Positions 24,135 to 32,178 of a DNA stretch of 64,000 nt are shown here, piece after piece. Numbering within the stretch: the stretch's first letter is position 1; every line of letters begins with the position of its first letter. Position numbers and translations under genes: made by a program. The DNA is from JACKCD01 sp041390905 (GTDB lineage Bacteria > Chloroflexota > Anaerolineae > Promineifilales > Promineifilaceae). The notes beneath the pieces were generated by a model. The model worked only from the letters and a program-made list of their open reading frames with translations. It was not told where the DNA came from and did not search any database. The stretch lies in NCBI GenBank assembly GCA_041390905.1, contig JAWKPA010000013.1:372001-436000 (forward strand), read 5' to 3'.

Positions 24135-24749
24135 TTCACCTGGTTGAAGCGATTTGAGCGCCTTGGCAACTTGTTTGGCACTAACCAGCTCTTTTTCTTC
24201 CAGCACGCTTAGCAGTTGGCTGATGGTGGCAACGCAGTGAAGTTTGTAGCCTTGTTCGGCGATGTTGTGGACACCGCCTTGTTCGCGGTCAATGAGGACG
24301 ATGGCTTCGTTTACCTGTAGTCCGGCGACTTTGAGGGTGACGATGGTTTGCAGGATGCTGTCGCCGGAGGTTACGAGGTCGTCTACGACAACGGCCGTTT
24401 GTCCCACCGCCCACACCCCCTCAATTCCCTTGCCCGTGCCATAGCTCTTGGCCGTTTTGCGCGGGTAGATGAGCGGTTTGTCCATGTCGAGGCAAAGGGC
24501 CGTGCCAAGCGGCAGCCCGGCCAGCGGGGTGGCCGCCAGTAGATCAAACTGCAAACGGTCGAGAACAGTGCGGTAAGCGGCCGTTACGGTACGCAGTGCC
24601 TGCGGAAAAGAGGCCAGTACGCGCAAATCGAGATAAATGTTGGAAGTGACACCGCTGTGGAGCTTGAATTTTCCAAAGCGAATGGCTCCAATCTCAAAAA
24701 GCGTTACCGCCAGAGATTCAATTATGGTGTTGTTTGTGCTGGTCATCAT
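24132..24749 (-). CDS. pyrE: Orotate phosphoribosyltransferase
   Basis: 205 residues of a type I phosphoribosyltransferase. FKLHSGVTSNIYLDLRVL is the orotate-binding region, LLAATPLAGLPLGTALCLDM follows, and VVVDDLVTSGDSILQTIVTL is the PRPP-binding loop (VVDDxxTSG). It converts orotate and PRPP to OMP in pyrimidine synthesis. Its length matches the family, and no orotidine decarboxylase domain is fused. No other pyr gene is nearby, so it is an orphan. The start is ATG 24749, or the next ATG at 24746. The stop codon lies in a family A repeat. Confidence 0.9.
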   Translation of the reverse strand: MMTSTNNTIIESLAVTLFEIGAIRFGKFKLHSGVTSNIYLDLRVLASFPQALRTVTAAYRTVLDRLQFDLLAATPLAGLPLGTALCLDMDKPLIYPRKTAKSYGTGKGIEGVWAVGQTAVVVDDLVTSGDSILQTIVTLKVAGLQVNEAIVLIDREQGGVHNIAEQGYKLHCVATISQLLSVLEEKELVSAKQVAKALKSLQPGE

Positions 24750-25029
24750 GAGCCTGGATCATGGCACAAAGTTGCGACTTCATCAAGAGATGGGCAAAAA
24801 CCGGGGTCACATGCCAGGGGATTTGCCATGGTAGTGGTTACCGCTTAAACAAAACCGAGTTTTTCTAAACGATTAATCAACGATTTCTTAAGAACTGTGA
24901 TTGTAATGGAAATTTTAATGTTTTAATCCTATGATCCAAATCAACAACACATTCCCCCCTCTCAACAAAGTCCTCCTTTGGCTCTCAGGTACGAAGCCCC
25001 CGGAATCCCCTCCGGGGGCTTCTCCCTTT
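24750..25029. other. 280-bp intergenic region with possible small RNA
   Basis: Upstream of pyrE and downstream of a GNAT gene, both leftward. It holds an AT-rich stretch (24840-24930), then a rightward terminator at 24993-25030. A rightward open frame of 61 codons from ATG 24931 has no family resemblance and no good ribosome site. A CCTCCTTT stretch at 24971-24978 matches the anti-Shine-Dalgarno sequence. Confidence 0.4.
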
Positions 25030-25030
25030 T
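24993..25030 (+). terminator. Intrinsic terminator with no obvious upstream gene
   Basis: GAAGCCCCCGGA (24993-25004) pairs perfectly with TCCGGGGGCTTC (25011-25022), followed by TCCCTTTTTA. The T-run is on the plus strand, but both flanking genes are leftward. On the minus strand no T-run follows the stem. Either an uncharacterised rightward RNA ends here or the stem protects the 3' end of the leftward GNAT mRNA. Confidence 0.7.
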
Positions 25031-25659
25031 TAGGAGGGTTGGTAATCTGGATTCACCCATTCAATCAACGTTGCCCAATTGTCAGAGGCCGTGTCAATAA
25101 CATAGTTTTGCAGTAGTTTGCGCACGACAAAGCCGTTGTGAAGCTGGAAGCTGAGCGTACCGTCATATAGCTCACCAGCAATCACCTTTTCGACATACGT
25201 TTGAACCGTCATGATTCCTTTGTGTTTGGCGAAGCCTGGCAGCAGCCCCCCGGCAACAATCCCCTTTTTGTTATAGGCTTTTACCACAGCTTTGCGGGTT
25301 TCATACAGCAAACGGCCGATTCCGCGCCCACGCATAGATGGATGAACACTAATATCGGCTCCATAATAATAGGCTCCATTGGGATCATGGTTGTTGTACC
25401 AGCCGTTATCAATAATGTCGCTAAAGGTATGGTCGGCATCGTCAAAATCGAAGTTGATAAAAAAGCCGGAGCCAAGCCCCACAACCCGGTCGCCATCCAG
25501 CGCAACGAAATTGCCTTCGGGAAATAGCTTATAGTGATGGCGAAACTGGGCGGCACTGATGCGCTCGCTGGGGTGCATGGTGGCAAAACAATCTATTTGT
25601 AGTTGGGCTAACGCCTCGGCGTGTTCTGGCAGAAGGTTGATAATTTTTATCTCATTCAT
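25030..25659 (-). CDS. GNAT-family N-acetyltransferase
   Basis: About 209 residues. MNEIKIINLLPEHAEALAQL starts the fold; GNFVALDGDRVVGLGSGFFI is the strand 2-3 region; DISVHPSMRGRGIGRLLYE is motif A, the acetyl-CoA pyrophosphate loop (R-G-x-G-I-G). The C-terminal FQLHNGFVVRKLLQNYV closes the domain. The acceptor is unknown. I chose the ATG at 25659, since the longer frame to 25698 adds an unlikely leader. Confidence 0.82.
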   Translation of the reverse strand: MNEIKIINLLPEHAEALAQLQIDCFATMHPSERISAAQFRHHYKLFPEGNFVALDGDRVVGLGSGFFINFDFDDADHTFSDIIDNGWYNNHDPNGAYYYGADISVHPSMRGRGIGRLLYETRKAVVKAYNKKGIVAGGLLPGFAKHKGIMTVQTYVEKVIAGELYDGTLSFQLHNGFVVRKLLQNYVIDTASDNWATLIEWVNPDYQPS

Positions 25660-25711
25660 GAGGTTGTGGTGTGTGGGCAAGTTGACGAACCTGCCCACAC
25701 AAAATAAACGG

Positions 25712-27052
25712 TTATCCTGTGGCGACGACGGAAACGGCCGTTTTCAAAATTCCCATCGCCTCATCAATCTCAGCATCCGAAATATTCAGCGGCGGCAGCA
25801 AACGCACACAGTTGCTATACAGCCCTGCCCGGATCGTAATCAGCCCCCGCTTCAGCGTCTCCTGCGTCACCCGCGCCGTTGCGTCCATATTTGGCGTTTT
25901 GGCAGCCGGGTCTTGCACCAGTTCCATCGCCAACATCGGCCCCAGCCCGCGCACATCCCCCACCAGGTTGGGGAATTCCCGCTGAATTTGCTCCAGATGC
26001 CCCCGCAACCGCTTGCCCACCTCGTTCGCCCGCGCCAAAAATTCCGGCTGGCGAATCATTTCAATGGCGCCAATGGCGGCCACGCAGGAAAGCGGGTTGC
26101 CGCTGTAGGTGCCGCCCAGCCCGCCGGGGTGGGGCGCGTCCACAATCTCCGCCTTGCCCACCACCGCCGACAGCGGCATCCCGGCCGCCAGCGACTTGGC
26201 GGTGGTGATCAGGTCTGGTTCAATGCCGTAATGCTCAATGGCAAACATCTTGCCGGTACGGCCAAAGCCGGACTGGATTTCATCGGCCACCATCACGATG
26301 CCGTGTTCGGTGCAAAGCTCGCGGATGCGGTGCATGAAGCGGGGAGGCGTGGGGATGAAGCCACCTTCACCCTGCACCGGCTCCACCACAATGGCAGCAA
26401 TTTGTGACGGGTCAATCTGGGCGATCATGGCGTTTTCAAGCTGCTTGATGCAAAACTCGATGTAGCCTTCGTCGCTCATTTCGTCGGGTTTGCGGTAGAG
26501 GTTGGGGAAGGGGAGCCGATAGACTTCGGGGGCAAAGGGGCCGAACTTCTTTTTGAAGAGGCCGTATTTGCTGGTCATGGCAAGTGTCATGTTGGTGCGG
26601 CCGTGGTAGGCGCCTTCAAAGACGACGATGCCGGGCCGGCCGGTGTAGTAGCGTGCAATTTTAACGGCCGTTTCCACCGCCTCTGCCCCACTGTTCAACA
26701 GCACCGTCTTTTTGCGGCTGGGGCCAGGCGCCACCTCATTCAGCAGCTCCGCCGTGCGAACAAACGACTCATACGTGCCGACAATGGCACAGAGGTGAAT
26801 CATATCCGCCGCCTGCTGCTGCAGCGCCGCCACGATGTCGGGCGGGCAGTGGCCCACCGCCAGCACCCCAATGCCACCCGCAAAATCAAGCAGCGTGTTG
26901 CCATCCACATCCATGACGGCCGCACCGCGTGCTTTCTCCACCGCCACCTGCGTTAGCTTGGCCGCGCCCGCACCCGTGGCCGCTTCACGCCGCCGCACCA
27001 TGTCCAGGCTTTTGGGGCCGGGTATTTCGGTTACAAGATTAATTGTTCCCAT
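25712..27052 (-). CDS. gabT: Class III aminotransferase, probable 4-aminobutyrate aminotransferase
   Basis: 446 residues of a PLP fold-type I class III aminotransferase. Landmarks are LDFAGGIGVLAVGHCPPDIV, LNSGAEAVETAVKIARYYTG (PLP phosphate), VFEGAYHGRTNMTLAMTSK, VVEPVQGEGGFIPTPPRF, VADEIQSGFGRTGKMFAIEH and TTAKSLAAGMPLSAVVGK (Schiff-base Lys). These match bacterial GABA aminotransferases, which move the amino group from GABA to 2-oxoglutarate, giving succinic semialdehyde. Related omega-amino-acid transaminases cannot be excluded. No succinate-semialdehyde dehydrogenase gene is near. The start is ATG 27052, with a repeat immediately upstream. Confidence 0.85.
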   Translation of the reverse strand: MGTINLVTEIPGPKSLDMVRRREAATGAGAAKLTQVAVEKARGAAVMDVDGNTLLDFAGGIGVLAVGHCPPDIVAALQQQAADMIHLCAIVGTYESFVRTAELLNEVAPGPSRKKTVLLNSGAEAVETAVKIARYYTGRPGIVVFEGAYHGRTNMTLAMTSKYGLFKKKFGPFAPEVYRLPFPNLYRKPDEMSDEGYIEFCIKQLENAMIAQIDPSQIAAIVVEPVQGEGGFIPTPPRFMHRIRELCTEHGIVMVADEIQSGFGRTGKMFAIEHYGIEPDLITTAKSLAAGMPLSAVVGKAEIVDAPHPGGLGGTYSGNPLSCVAAIGAIEMIRQPEFLARANEVGKRLRGHLEQIQREFPNLVGDVRGLGPMLAMELVQDPAAKTPNMDATARVTQETLKRGLITIRAGLYSNCVRLLPPLNISDAEIDEAMGILKTAVSVVATG

Positions 27053-27060
27053 GTTACTGA

Positions 27061-27135
27061 TTGGAGATTAGAGATTGGAGAGTGGAGATTGGCACTAGCG
27101 AAGCGACCAATCTCTACTCTCCAATCTCCAATCTC
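27061..27135. repeat. GAGATTG-heptamer hairpin (family A)
   Basis: TTGGAGATTAGAGATTGGAGAGTGGAGATTGG, loop with CACTAGCGAAGCG, then CCAATCTCTACTCTCCAATCTCCAATCTC. It lies between two leftward genes, just ahead of the gabT start and four bases from the MBL-fold gene stop. The loop differs from the TGAACCYTCA loop of most family A copies. Confidence 0.85.
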
Positions 27136-27138
27136 AAA

Positions 27139-27984
27139 CTACTCCTTTAAGATTGAAAATAATTTCACCAAATCTGCCCCCGTTTCGCCGGGGAGTTTTG
27201 TCCAGATTTGGAAACCAACAAATTGATGGACGCGGCAGTGGCTGCCAAAGGCGGGAATAACGGCCGTTGGCGGAGCGCCGTCGCGCACGGTTTGGGCGGC
27301 ATCGAGTGCCGTTTGCAGGAAGGTGGGCGGCAAGGGGTAGGGGCCGTGGCACGGCCACAGGCGGCGAAAATCGCTTTGCCGCGCCAGCAGCTTTTGCAGT
27401 GAGCTGATAGCCTCATCCAGATCGGATTCGGCAAACTGCCAGTAAATGTCGCTTTGGTAGACGAGATCGCCTAAAAACAGGTCGCCCGTTTGATCGTCAA
27501 AAAAGGAAAGGCTGCCGCGTGAATGGCCGGGGGTGGCGATGGCTTCCAACGTGCGCCCGTCGCCCAGGTCAATGAGGTCGCCTTCGGCGATGGTGAAGCT
27601 GGGGCGGGTGGCGGGGATGTGGTAGCTGGCGTGGTCGAGGTCGGGGGGCAGGGGGGTGCCATCGGCCAGGGCTGGCTTTAGGCAGATGGTTTGCAGCACG
27701 CTGTTGGGCAACGCAAGGCTGATGAGGTTAGCTTCAACGGCACTGATGCCGATTTGCTCAAATTCGTGGTTGCCGCCGATGTGGTCGTAGTGCCAGTGGG
27801 TGTTGAGGACGGTGACGCTGGGGCGCAGCAGGGAGCGGAGTTCGCGTCGCAGGCTGGTGAAACCCATGCCGGTGTCTATGAGGGTGGTGTGGAAACGGCC
27901 GTTAACCAAATAAAACACCACATGCCCTGGCTCCTCAATGGCATAGACACCACTGCGTCCGCTTGTCATTCGCAACCAATTCAT
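27139..27984 (-). CDS. MBL-fold metallo-hydrolase
   Basis: 281 residues of a metallo-beta-lactamase-fold protein. TVLNTHWHYDHIGGNHEF carries HxHxDH, ATPGHSRGSLSFFDD the third zinc His, GDLFLGDLVYQSDIYW the bridging Asp, and LWPCHGPYPLP a C-terminal His. All five metal-ligand positions are present. The N-terminal VYAIEEPGHVVFYLVNGRF is the usual beta-sandwich start. It could be a glyoxalase II-like thioesterase, lactonase or general hydrolase. The start is ATG 27984 (MNWLRMTSGRSG). Confidence 0.85.
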   Translation of the reverse strand: MNWLRMTSGRSGVYAIEEPGHVVFYLVNGRFHTTLIDTGMGFTSLRRELRSLLRPSVTVLNTHWHYDHIGGNHEFEQIGISAVEANLISLALPNSVLQTICLKPALADGTPLPPDLDHASYHIPATRPSFTIAEGDLIDLGDGRTLEAIATPGHSRGSLSFFDDQTGDLFLGDLVYQSDIYWQFAESDLDEAISSLQKLLARQSDFRRLWPCHGPYPLPPTFLQTALDAAQTVRDGAPPTAVIPAFGSHCRVHQFVGFQIWTKLPGETGADLVKLFSILKE

Positions 27985-27996
27985 GGGAAGTTAGAA

Positions 27997-28050
27997 ATAA
28001 CCAATAACCAGTAACAACGGTGTGCCACTTGTTATTGGTTATTGGTTATT
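27997..28050. repeat. AATAACC/GGTTATT hairpin (family B-like)
   Basis: AATAACCAATAACCAGTAACAA, a short GGTGTGCC loop region, then CACTTGTTATTGGTTATTGGTTATT. The right arm contains the TAA stop codon of the thioesterase gene at 28046-28048. Confidence 0.8.
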
Positions 28051-28468
28051 TACTGCCGCCCAGCAACATGCCTCGCATTTCGTCGGAAATGGCAACCGAT
28101 TTGTGCGTTGTCATATCGGCATAAACCCAAATGATTTCCCCGGTGTTGCAGGGGGTTGTTTCCCCATCGCGGAAGATGGCAAGCTCAAAGGTGACAGAGC
28201 TGCGCCCGATGCGCCCCACGCGCACCCCCACCGTAAACAAATCGTCGGAGTAAAGCGGTGCTTTATACTCCAGGGTGGCCTTGACCAGATGAAAGTCGTT
28301 GCCACTTTCCTTGAGGACGGCGTAGGGTAGGTTGCAGTGGCGCAGATATTCGGTGATGGCGGTGTCGAAGTAGGTCATGTAGTGGGCGTTAAAAACAATG
28401 CCCTGAATGTCTACTTCGGCAAAGCGCACGCGGAAAGGTAAGGAAAATGGGAAATCATGGTTTAGCAT
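28046..28468 (-). CDS. YbgC-like acyl-CoA thioesterase (4HBT)
   Basis: 140 residues of a single hot-dog domain. FRVRFAEVDIQGIVFNAHYMTYFD holds the catalytic Asp and the conserved Asn/His-Tyr; LEYKAPLYSDDLFTVGVRVG, SVTFELAIFRDG and TTPCNTGEIIWVYADM follow as in YbgC/FadM-type thioesterases. They hydrolyse short acyl-CoA or acyl-ACP esters. The ATG at 28468 (MLNHDFPFSLP) fits the family; an upstream ATG would add 15 unusual residues. Confidence 0.82.
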   Translation of the reverse strand: MLNHDFPFSLPFRVRFAEVDIQGIVFNAHYMTYFDTAITEYLRHCNLPYAVLKESGNDFHLVKATLEYKAPLYSDDLFTVGVRVGRIGRSSVTFELAIFRDGETTPCNTGEIIWVYADMTTHKSVAISDEMRGMLLGGSK

Positions 28469-28574
28469 GACTGGATTATAGTGGAGACGGTTTTGCGAGG
28501 CGAACAGGAGCATATAAAATGTACTGGTTGTGTAATGGTTTAGACAGAGGTAGCAAACTTATAAGGAAAAGCAG

Positions 28575-30422
28575 ATGAAACGAGCATGGCTGTTAGGGTT
28601 ATTGGTTTTGTGGTTGCCGGGGAGGGTAATGGCGGCTCCGCAGATGGCTGTGAGGGTGGGGTTGGATGAGAATGGGTTGACGACGATTTTTGTGGATGGG
28701 GCGGGGGAGACCACGACTATCCCTGAAATTCAAACGCTGTTGGGGGGTGATGCGGGGTTGCTGGAAAATTTGGGGCAGGGGGTGTGGCTGCTGCACGCCA
28801 ATTTGCTGGTGGGCGAGGCGACGACGCTGGGGATTACGGGGGGCAGCGGGGCGGCGGCGTTGCGGCTGCGGAGTGATGAAACAGGGTTTGTCTATTTGCG
28901 GACGAATGATGGGGTGTTGGTGTTGGGAGAAACGGCCGTTTCCTCCTGGAACCCCACCCTCCAAACCGTAGACGAAAATGACAGCGACGGCCGCGCCTAC
29001 ATTTTGGCGCGGGGCAACGCCCGGCTCGACATTCGCCACAGCGAAGTAAGCTACTTGGGGTGGAGCGGCAGCGAAAGCTATGGCGTGGCCTGGCGCGATG
29101 TCAACGACCCCGCCCAGCCCGATGTGCTTCGCAGCCGTGTGACGGGCGACGTGGAGGGCAGCACCTTCCACCACAACTATTACGGCATTTACACCCATCA
29201 GGCCAGCCAGATGACCTTTCGCGGCAATACCTTCCGCGACAACATCCGCTATGGTTTTGACCCCCACGACTACACCCACGACGTGGTGGTGGAAGACAAC
29301 TTTGCCTATCACAACGGCAGCCACGGCTTTATCATTTCACGCGGCTGCTTCAACTTTGTTTTTCGCCGCAACGTGGCCTATGAAAACAGCGACCCCGGCG
29401 ACAATTTGGCCCACGGCTTTATGCTGGATCCTGGTTCGCCCAGCAGCGATGTGGTGCAGGCACCCAGCGTCAACAATGTGCTGGAAGACAACGAGGCGCG
29501 GGACAATGAGGGGTATGGGCTGCGGGTGCGTGGCTCCAATGACAACACGATTCGCCGCAACAATTTCCACAATAATTTGCAGGGCATTGTGCTGGATGAA
29601 GCGAGCCAAGGCAATTTGGTGGTGGACAACGCCGTGTATACCAACACCGTCAACGGCATTTACCTGCGCGGAACGGCCGATCATAACCAAATCATTGGCA
29701 ATGCTGTGGGCAACAATGTCAACAACGGCATTTATGTGAAATCGGATGGCAATGAGCTGCGCGGCAATTTGGTGCTGCGGAATGACCGCGCCGGGGTGGC
29801 GTTTTTGCCGGAGCGGGAAGCGGCGGTGCCGCAGGTGGCGGGCAATGTGCTGGCCGACAACATTGTGGGGGAAAACGGGATAGATGGCTTTGACTTGCGC
29901 TCGGCGGTGAATACGATCATTACCAGTAATGAAAGCTATAGCAATGGCCGTCATGGGTTTTATTTGACCGACGGGGCGCAGGATAACCAGATGCAGGGCA
30001 ACAGTGCTTATGGCAATGGGGAGCATGGGATTCGGGCCAACGGGGTAGAGACGCGGGGCAACAGTTGGCGGGAGAGCAGCATTTATGGCAATGGGGTGGC
30101 GGGGATTGCGACGACGAGTGATGCCAACGACGACATTGCGCCGCCGAAGCTGACGAGTGTGGTGCGGGGGGTGGTGGTGGGAACGGCCGTTCCCGATGCC
30201 ACCCTCGAAATTTACGCCGACACAGCCGACCAGGCGCGGTTTTTTGTGGGGCAGACGGTGGCCGATGAAAACGGCCGTTTTCGCTTCACCAACCCCAACC
30301 CGTGGCCGGCCGCCATGATTACGGCCGTTGCCACTGACTTGAATGGGAATTCGTCGGGGCTGGCAACGGCCGTTCCTGCCCAAACCGCCACTTACTTGCC
30401 AATTGTGCGCCGGGGGGATTAA
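28575..30422 (+). CDS. Secreted right-handed beta-helix protein, AlgG-type mannuronan C5-epimerase-like
   Basis: 615 residues. A signal peptide (MKRAWLLGLLVLWLPGRVMA) is followed by a beta-helix with many parallel-beta repeats such as YGIYTHQASQMTFRGNTF and NTVNGIYLRGTADHNQIIGN. Residues 229-232 form DPHD and a HGFIISR segment follows at 250-256. DPHD plus a downstream HGxxxSR is the catalytic signature of AlgG-type C5-epimerases, which invert uronic acid residues within a polymer. The C-terminal ~90 residues look like a bacterial Ig-like fold. It likely acts on an extracellular polysaccharide; alginate itself is not proven. A purine-rich AAGGAAAAGCAG tract precedes the ATG at 28575. Confidence 0.78.
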   Translation: MKRAWLLGLLVLWLPGRVMAAPQMAVRVGLDENGLTTIFVDGAGETTTIPEIQTLLGGDAGLLENLGQGVWLLHANLLVGEATTLGITGGSGAAALRLRSDETGFVYLRTNDGVLVLGETAVSSWNPTLQTVDENDSDGRAYILARGNARLDIRHSEVSYLGWSGSESYGVAWRDVNDPAQPDVLRSRVTGDVEGSTFHHNYYGIYTHQASQMTFRGNTFRDNIRYGFDPHDYTHDVVVEDNFAYHNGSHGFIISRGCFNFVFRRNVAYENSDPGDNLAHGFMLDPGSPSSDVVQAPSVNNVLEDNEARDNEGYGLRVRGSNDNTIRRNNFHNNLQGIVLDEASQGNLVVDNAVYTNTVNGIYLRGTADHNQIIGNAVGNNVNNGIYVKSDGNELRGNLVLRNDRAGVAFLPEREAAVPQVAGNVLADNIVGENGIDGFDLRSAVNTIITSNESYSNGRHGFYLTDGAQDNQMQGNSAYGNGEHGIRANGVETRGNSWRESSIYGNGVAGIATTSDANDDIAPPKLTSVVRGVVVGTAVPDATLEIYADTADQARFFVGQTVADENGRFRFTNPNPWPAAMITAVATDLNGNSSGLATAVPAQTATYLPIVRRGD

Positions 30423-30954
30423 TAGCCGGGGATTCTTGTGTGTTTACAAACCAGGCGGGTAAGCGAATATCGAGATTGAGAGATTGAGAGATTAGCCGGG
30501 TTCAATCTCCCAATCTCTTAATCTCCCAATCTCCATCTTTGCCCGATTACATTGTTAATTCGCCACAATCATCGCTCTTTCACCATAAACTCGGCATAAA
30601 TCCTACCGGTTTCAGTAGGTTGACCTGCCCAAAGCGGTACATTGTGACCGGAAAAAGGCACGGTTTTGGTGCATACTATAGCCTAAAAAGAGGTCTGTCG
30701 CGGCCACTTGCGAAGGGAGAGGCCGTAAACAGGCTATGGTTCACCAGGCGGTGTCCCACTATTTTTCCTATCTGCCATGAGTTAGCGGCCAATTAACGGC
30801 CGTTTAGTACCCTTCCCCCATCTCAAATTAGCCGTCTTAAAGCTATGATGCCCGCGATTCGGGAAATTTTTGTTGTTATCTGGCCGTCTACTAGATAGGG
30901 CAAAAGCGTCTGTCTTGCCGCCCTGGTGTATTGGTTTGTTGGCAGGAGTATGTT
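30423..30954. other. 532-bp intergenic region
   Basis: It holds the family A hairpin at 30471-30535 and an intergenic AACGGCCGTT around 30794-30803. The rightward frame at 30539-30796 has no recognisable family. The last 160 bp lead into the BTAD regulator. I see no RNA gene here. Confidence 0.5.
30471..30535. repeat. GAGATTGA-unit hairpin (family A variant)
   Basis: CGAGATTGAGAGATTGAGAGATTAG, loop CCGGGTT, then CAATCTCCCAATCTCTTAATCTCCCAATCTCC. The unit is eight or nine bases instead of seven. It lies 50 bp after the epimerase stop. Confidence 0.8.
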
Positions 30955-32097
30955 GTGGAAGGTGAAACCGGCCTGATGTTGGGTGCGTCGGGCTTCGCCA
31001 AACTGGGTGTGTCTGTCGCCCATTTAGTTGCCAGTGGACAATACAGCCAACTTGTTGCCACACTTCAGCAATTAGATGGTAATCTGAAAACGGCCGTTTC
31101 GCCGCTGTTGTCGGTAGCTGTGCAGTTGTGCCATGCCTGCCAGCACAACGAACAGATGATTGCGACCCAGCGGCAGGTGTTGGGGCAGTTAGAGCAGCAG
31201 CAGCGGCTGCAAGAGCAGCAGTTGGTGACGCTGTTGCAAATGGTGGAGGGGGAAGAAACGGCCGTTTCTCCGCCCACTCCACCGCTGCCACCTGCACCCC
31301 CGGCCATTCCCCAGCCCATTCCCACCCCTGACCACAGCCACCCCACCCTGGTTGTCTATATGCTCGGCGAATTCCGCCTGTATCAGGACGACCAGCCGGT
31401 GCAAGAGTGGCCCAGCAGCAAGGGCAAGGCCATTCTCAAATATTTGCTGCTGCATCGTCACCGCCCCGTTGCCAAGGAGGTACTCATGGATACCTTCTGG
31501 CCTGATTCAACCGCCGATTCTGCTCGTAACAACCTCAACGTTGCCATTTACGGGCTGCGAAAGGCACTGCGCGATGGCTACGGCGATTTTTCTCACATTG
31601 TGTTTCAGGACAATGCCTACCGACTGAACTCCGATATGGTGATTTGGGTTGATGTGGAGGCGTTTATGGCGCAAGTGACACAGGGGGATCGGGCGCGGCA
31701 GGTGGGGGATTGGCAAACGGCCGTTTCTGCCTACCACGCCGCCGAAGCCCTCTACCACGGCGAATTCCTCAGTGAGGATCGCTACGAGACGTGGGCCAGC
31801 CTGGAACGGGAACATCTTAGCGTGCAGTACATCCAGCTTTTGCAGCATCTTTGCCAATACCATCTGGCGCAGCAAGCCTACGGCCAATGTATCGCCGCCG
31901 CGCAAAAGCTGCTGGTTGTTGACCCCTGTCACGAACAAGCCCACCGCTGGCTGATGGCCTGCTATGGGCAGCAGGGGCAGCGCAACCTGGCGCTACGTCA
32001 ATACCACACCTGCGCCGCCGCCCTCCAGCAAGAGCTGGATGTTGAGCCTGATCCTGAAACTAGCCAGCTTTACGAACAAATTCGCAGTGGGCAGTGA
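30955..32097 (+). CDS. BTAD/SARP-type transcriptional regulator
   Basis: About 380 residues. The N-terminal ~125 residues are helical with a Gln-rich coiled coil (LGQLEQQQRLQEQQLVTLLQ) and a Pro-rich linker. An OmpR-type winged helix follows: LVVYMLGEFRLYQDDQPVQEW, SSKGKAILKYLLLHRHRPV and ARNNLNVAIYGLRKALRD. The C-terminal ~150 residues form a bacterial transcriptional activator domain of TPR-like helices: WQTAVSAYHAAEALYHGEFL, LLQHLCQYHLAQQAYGQCI and ALQQELDVEPDPETSQLYEQI. Unlike actinobacterial SARPs, the DNA-binding domain is preceded by an extra helical module. The GTG at 30955 has AGGAG seven bases upstream and is preferred over TTG 30931. Confidence 0.85.
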   Translation: MEGETGLMLGASGFAKLGVSVAHLVASGQYSQLVATLQQLDGNLKTAVSPLLSVAVQLCHACQHNEQMIATQRQVLGQLEQQQRLQEQQLVTLLQMVEGEETAVSPPTPPLPPAPPAIPQPIPTPDHSHPTLVVYMLGEFRLYQDDQPVQEWPSSKGKAILKYLLLHRHRPVAKEVLMDTFWPDSTADSARNNLNVAIYGLRKALRDGYGDFSHIVFQDNAYRLNSDMVIWVDVEAFMAQVTQGDRARQVGDWQTAVSAYHAAEALYHGEFLSEDRYETWASLEREHLSVQYIQLLQHLCQYHLAQQAYGQCIAAAQKLLVVDPCHEQAHRWLMACYGQQGQRNLALRQYHTCAAALQQELDVEPDPETSQLYEQIRSGQ

Positions 32098-32102
32098 TGC
32101 CT

Positions 32103-32173
32103 GGAGAGATTAGAGATTAGAGGTTGGAGATTATGAACCTTCACCAATCCCCAATCTCCAATCCCCAATCTCA
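32103..32173. repeat. GAGATTAGAGATTAG hairpin (family A)
   Basis: GGAGAGATTAGAGATTAGAGGTTGGAGATT, loop ATGAACCTTCACC, then AATCCCCAATCTCCAATCCCCAATCTC. It sits between convergent genes. Its loop, TGAACCTTCACC, is shared with several other copies. Confidence 0.85.
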
Positions 32174-32178
32174 GGTGC

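Noticed and set aside
30539..30796. Rightward 85-codon frame after the epimerase
   Set aside because: It starts next to a family A repeat and has no similarity to known proteins that I can see.
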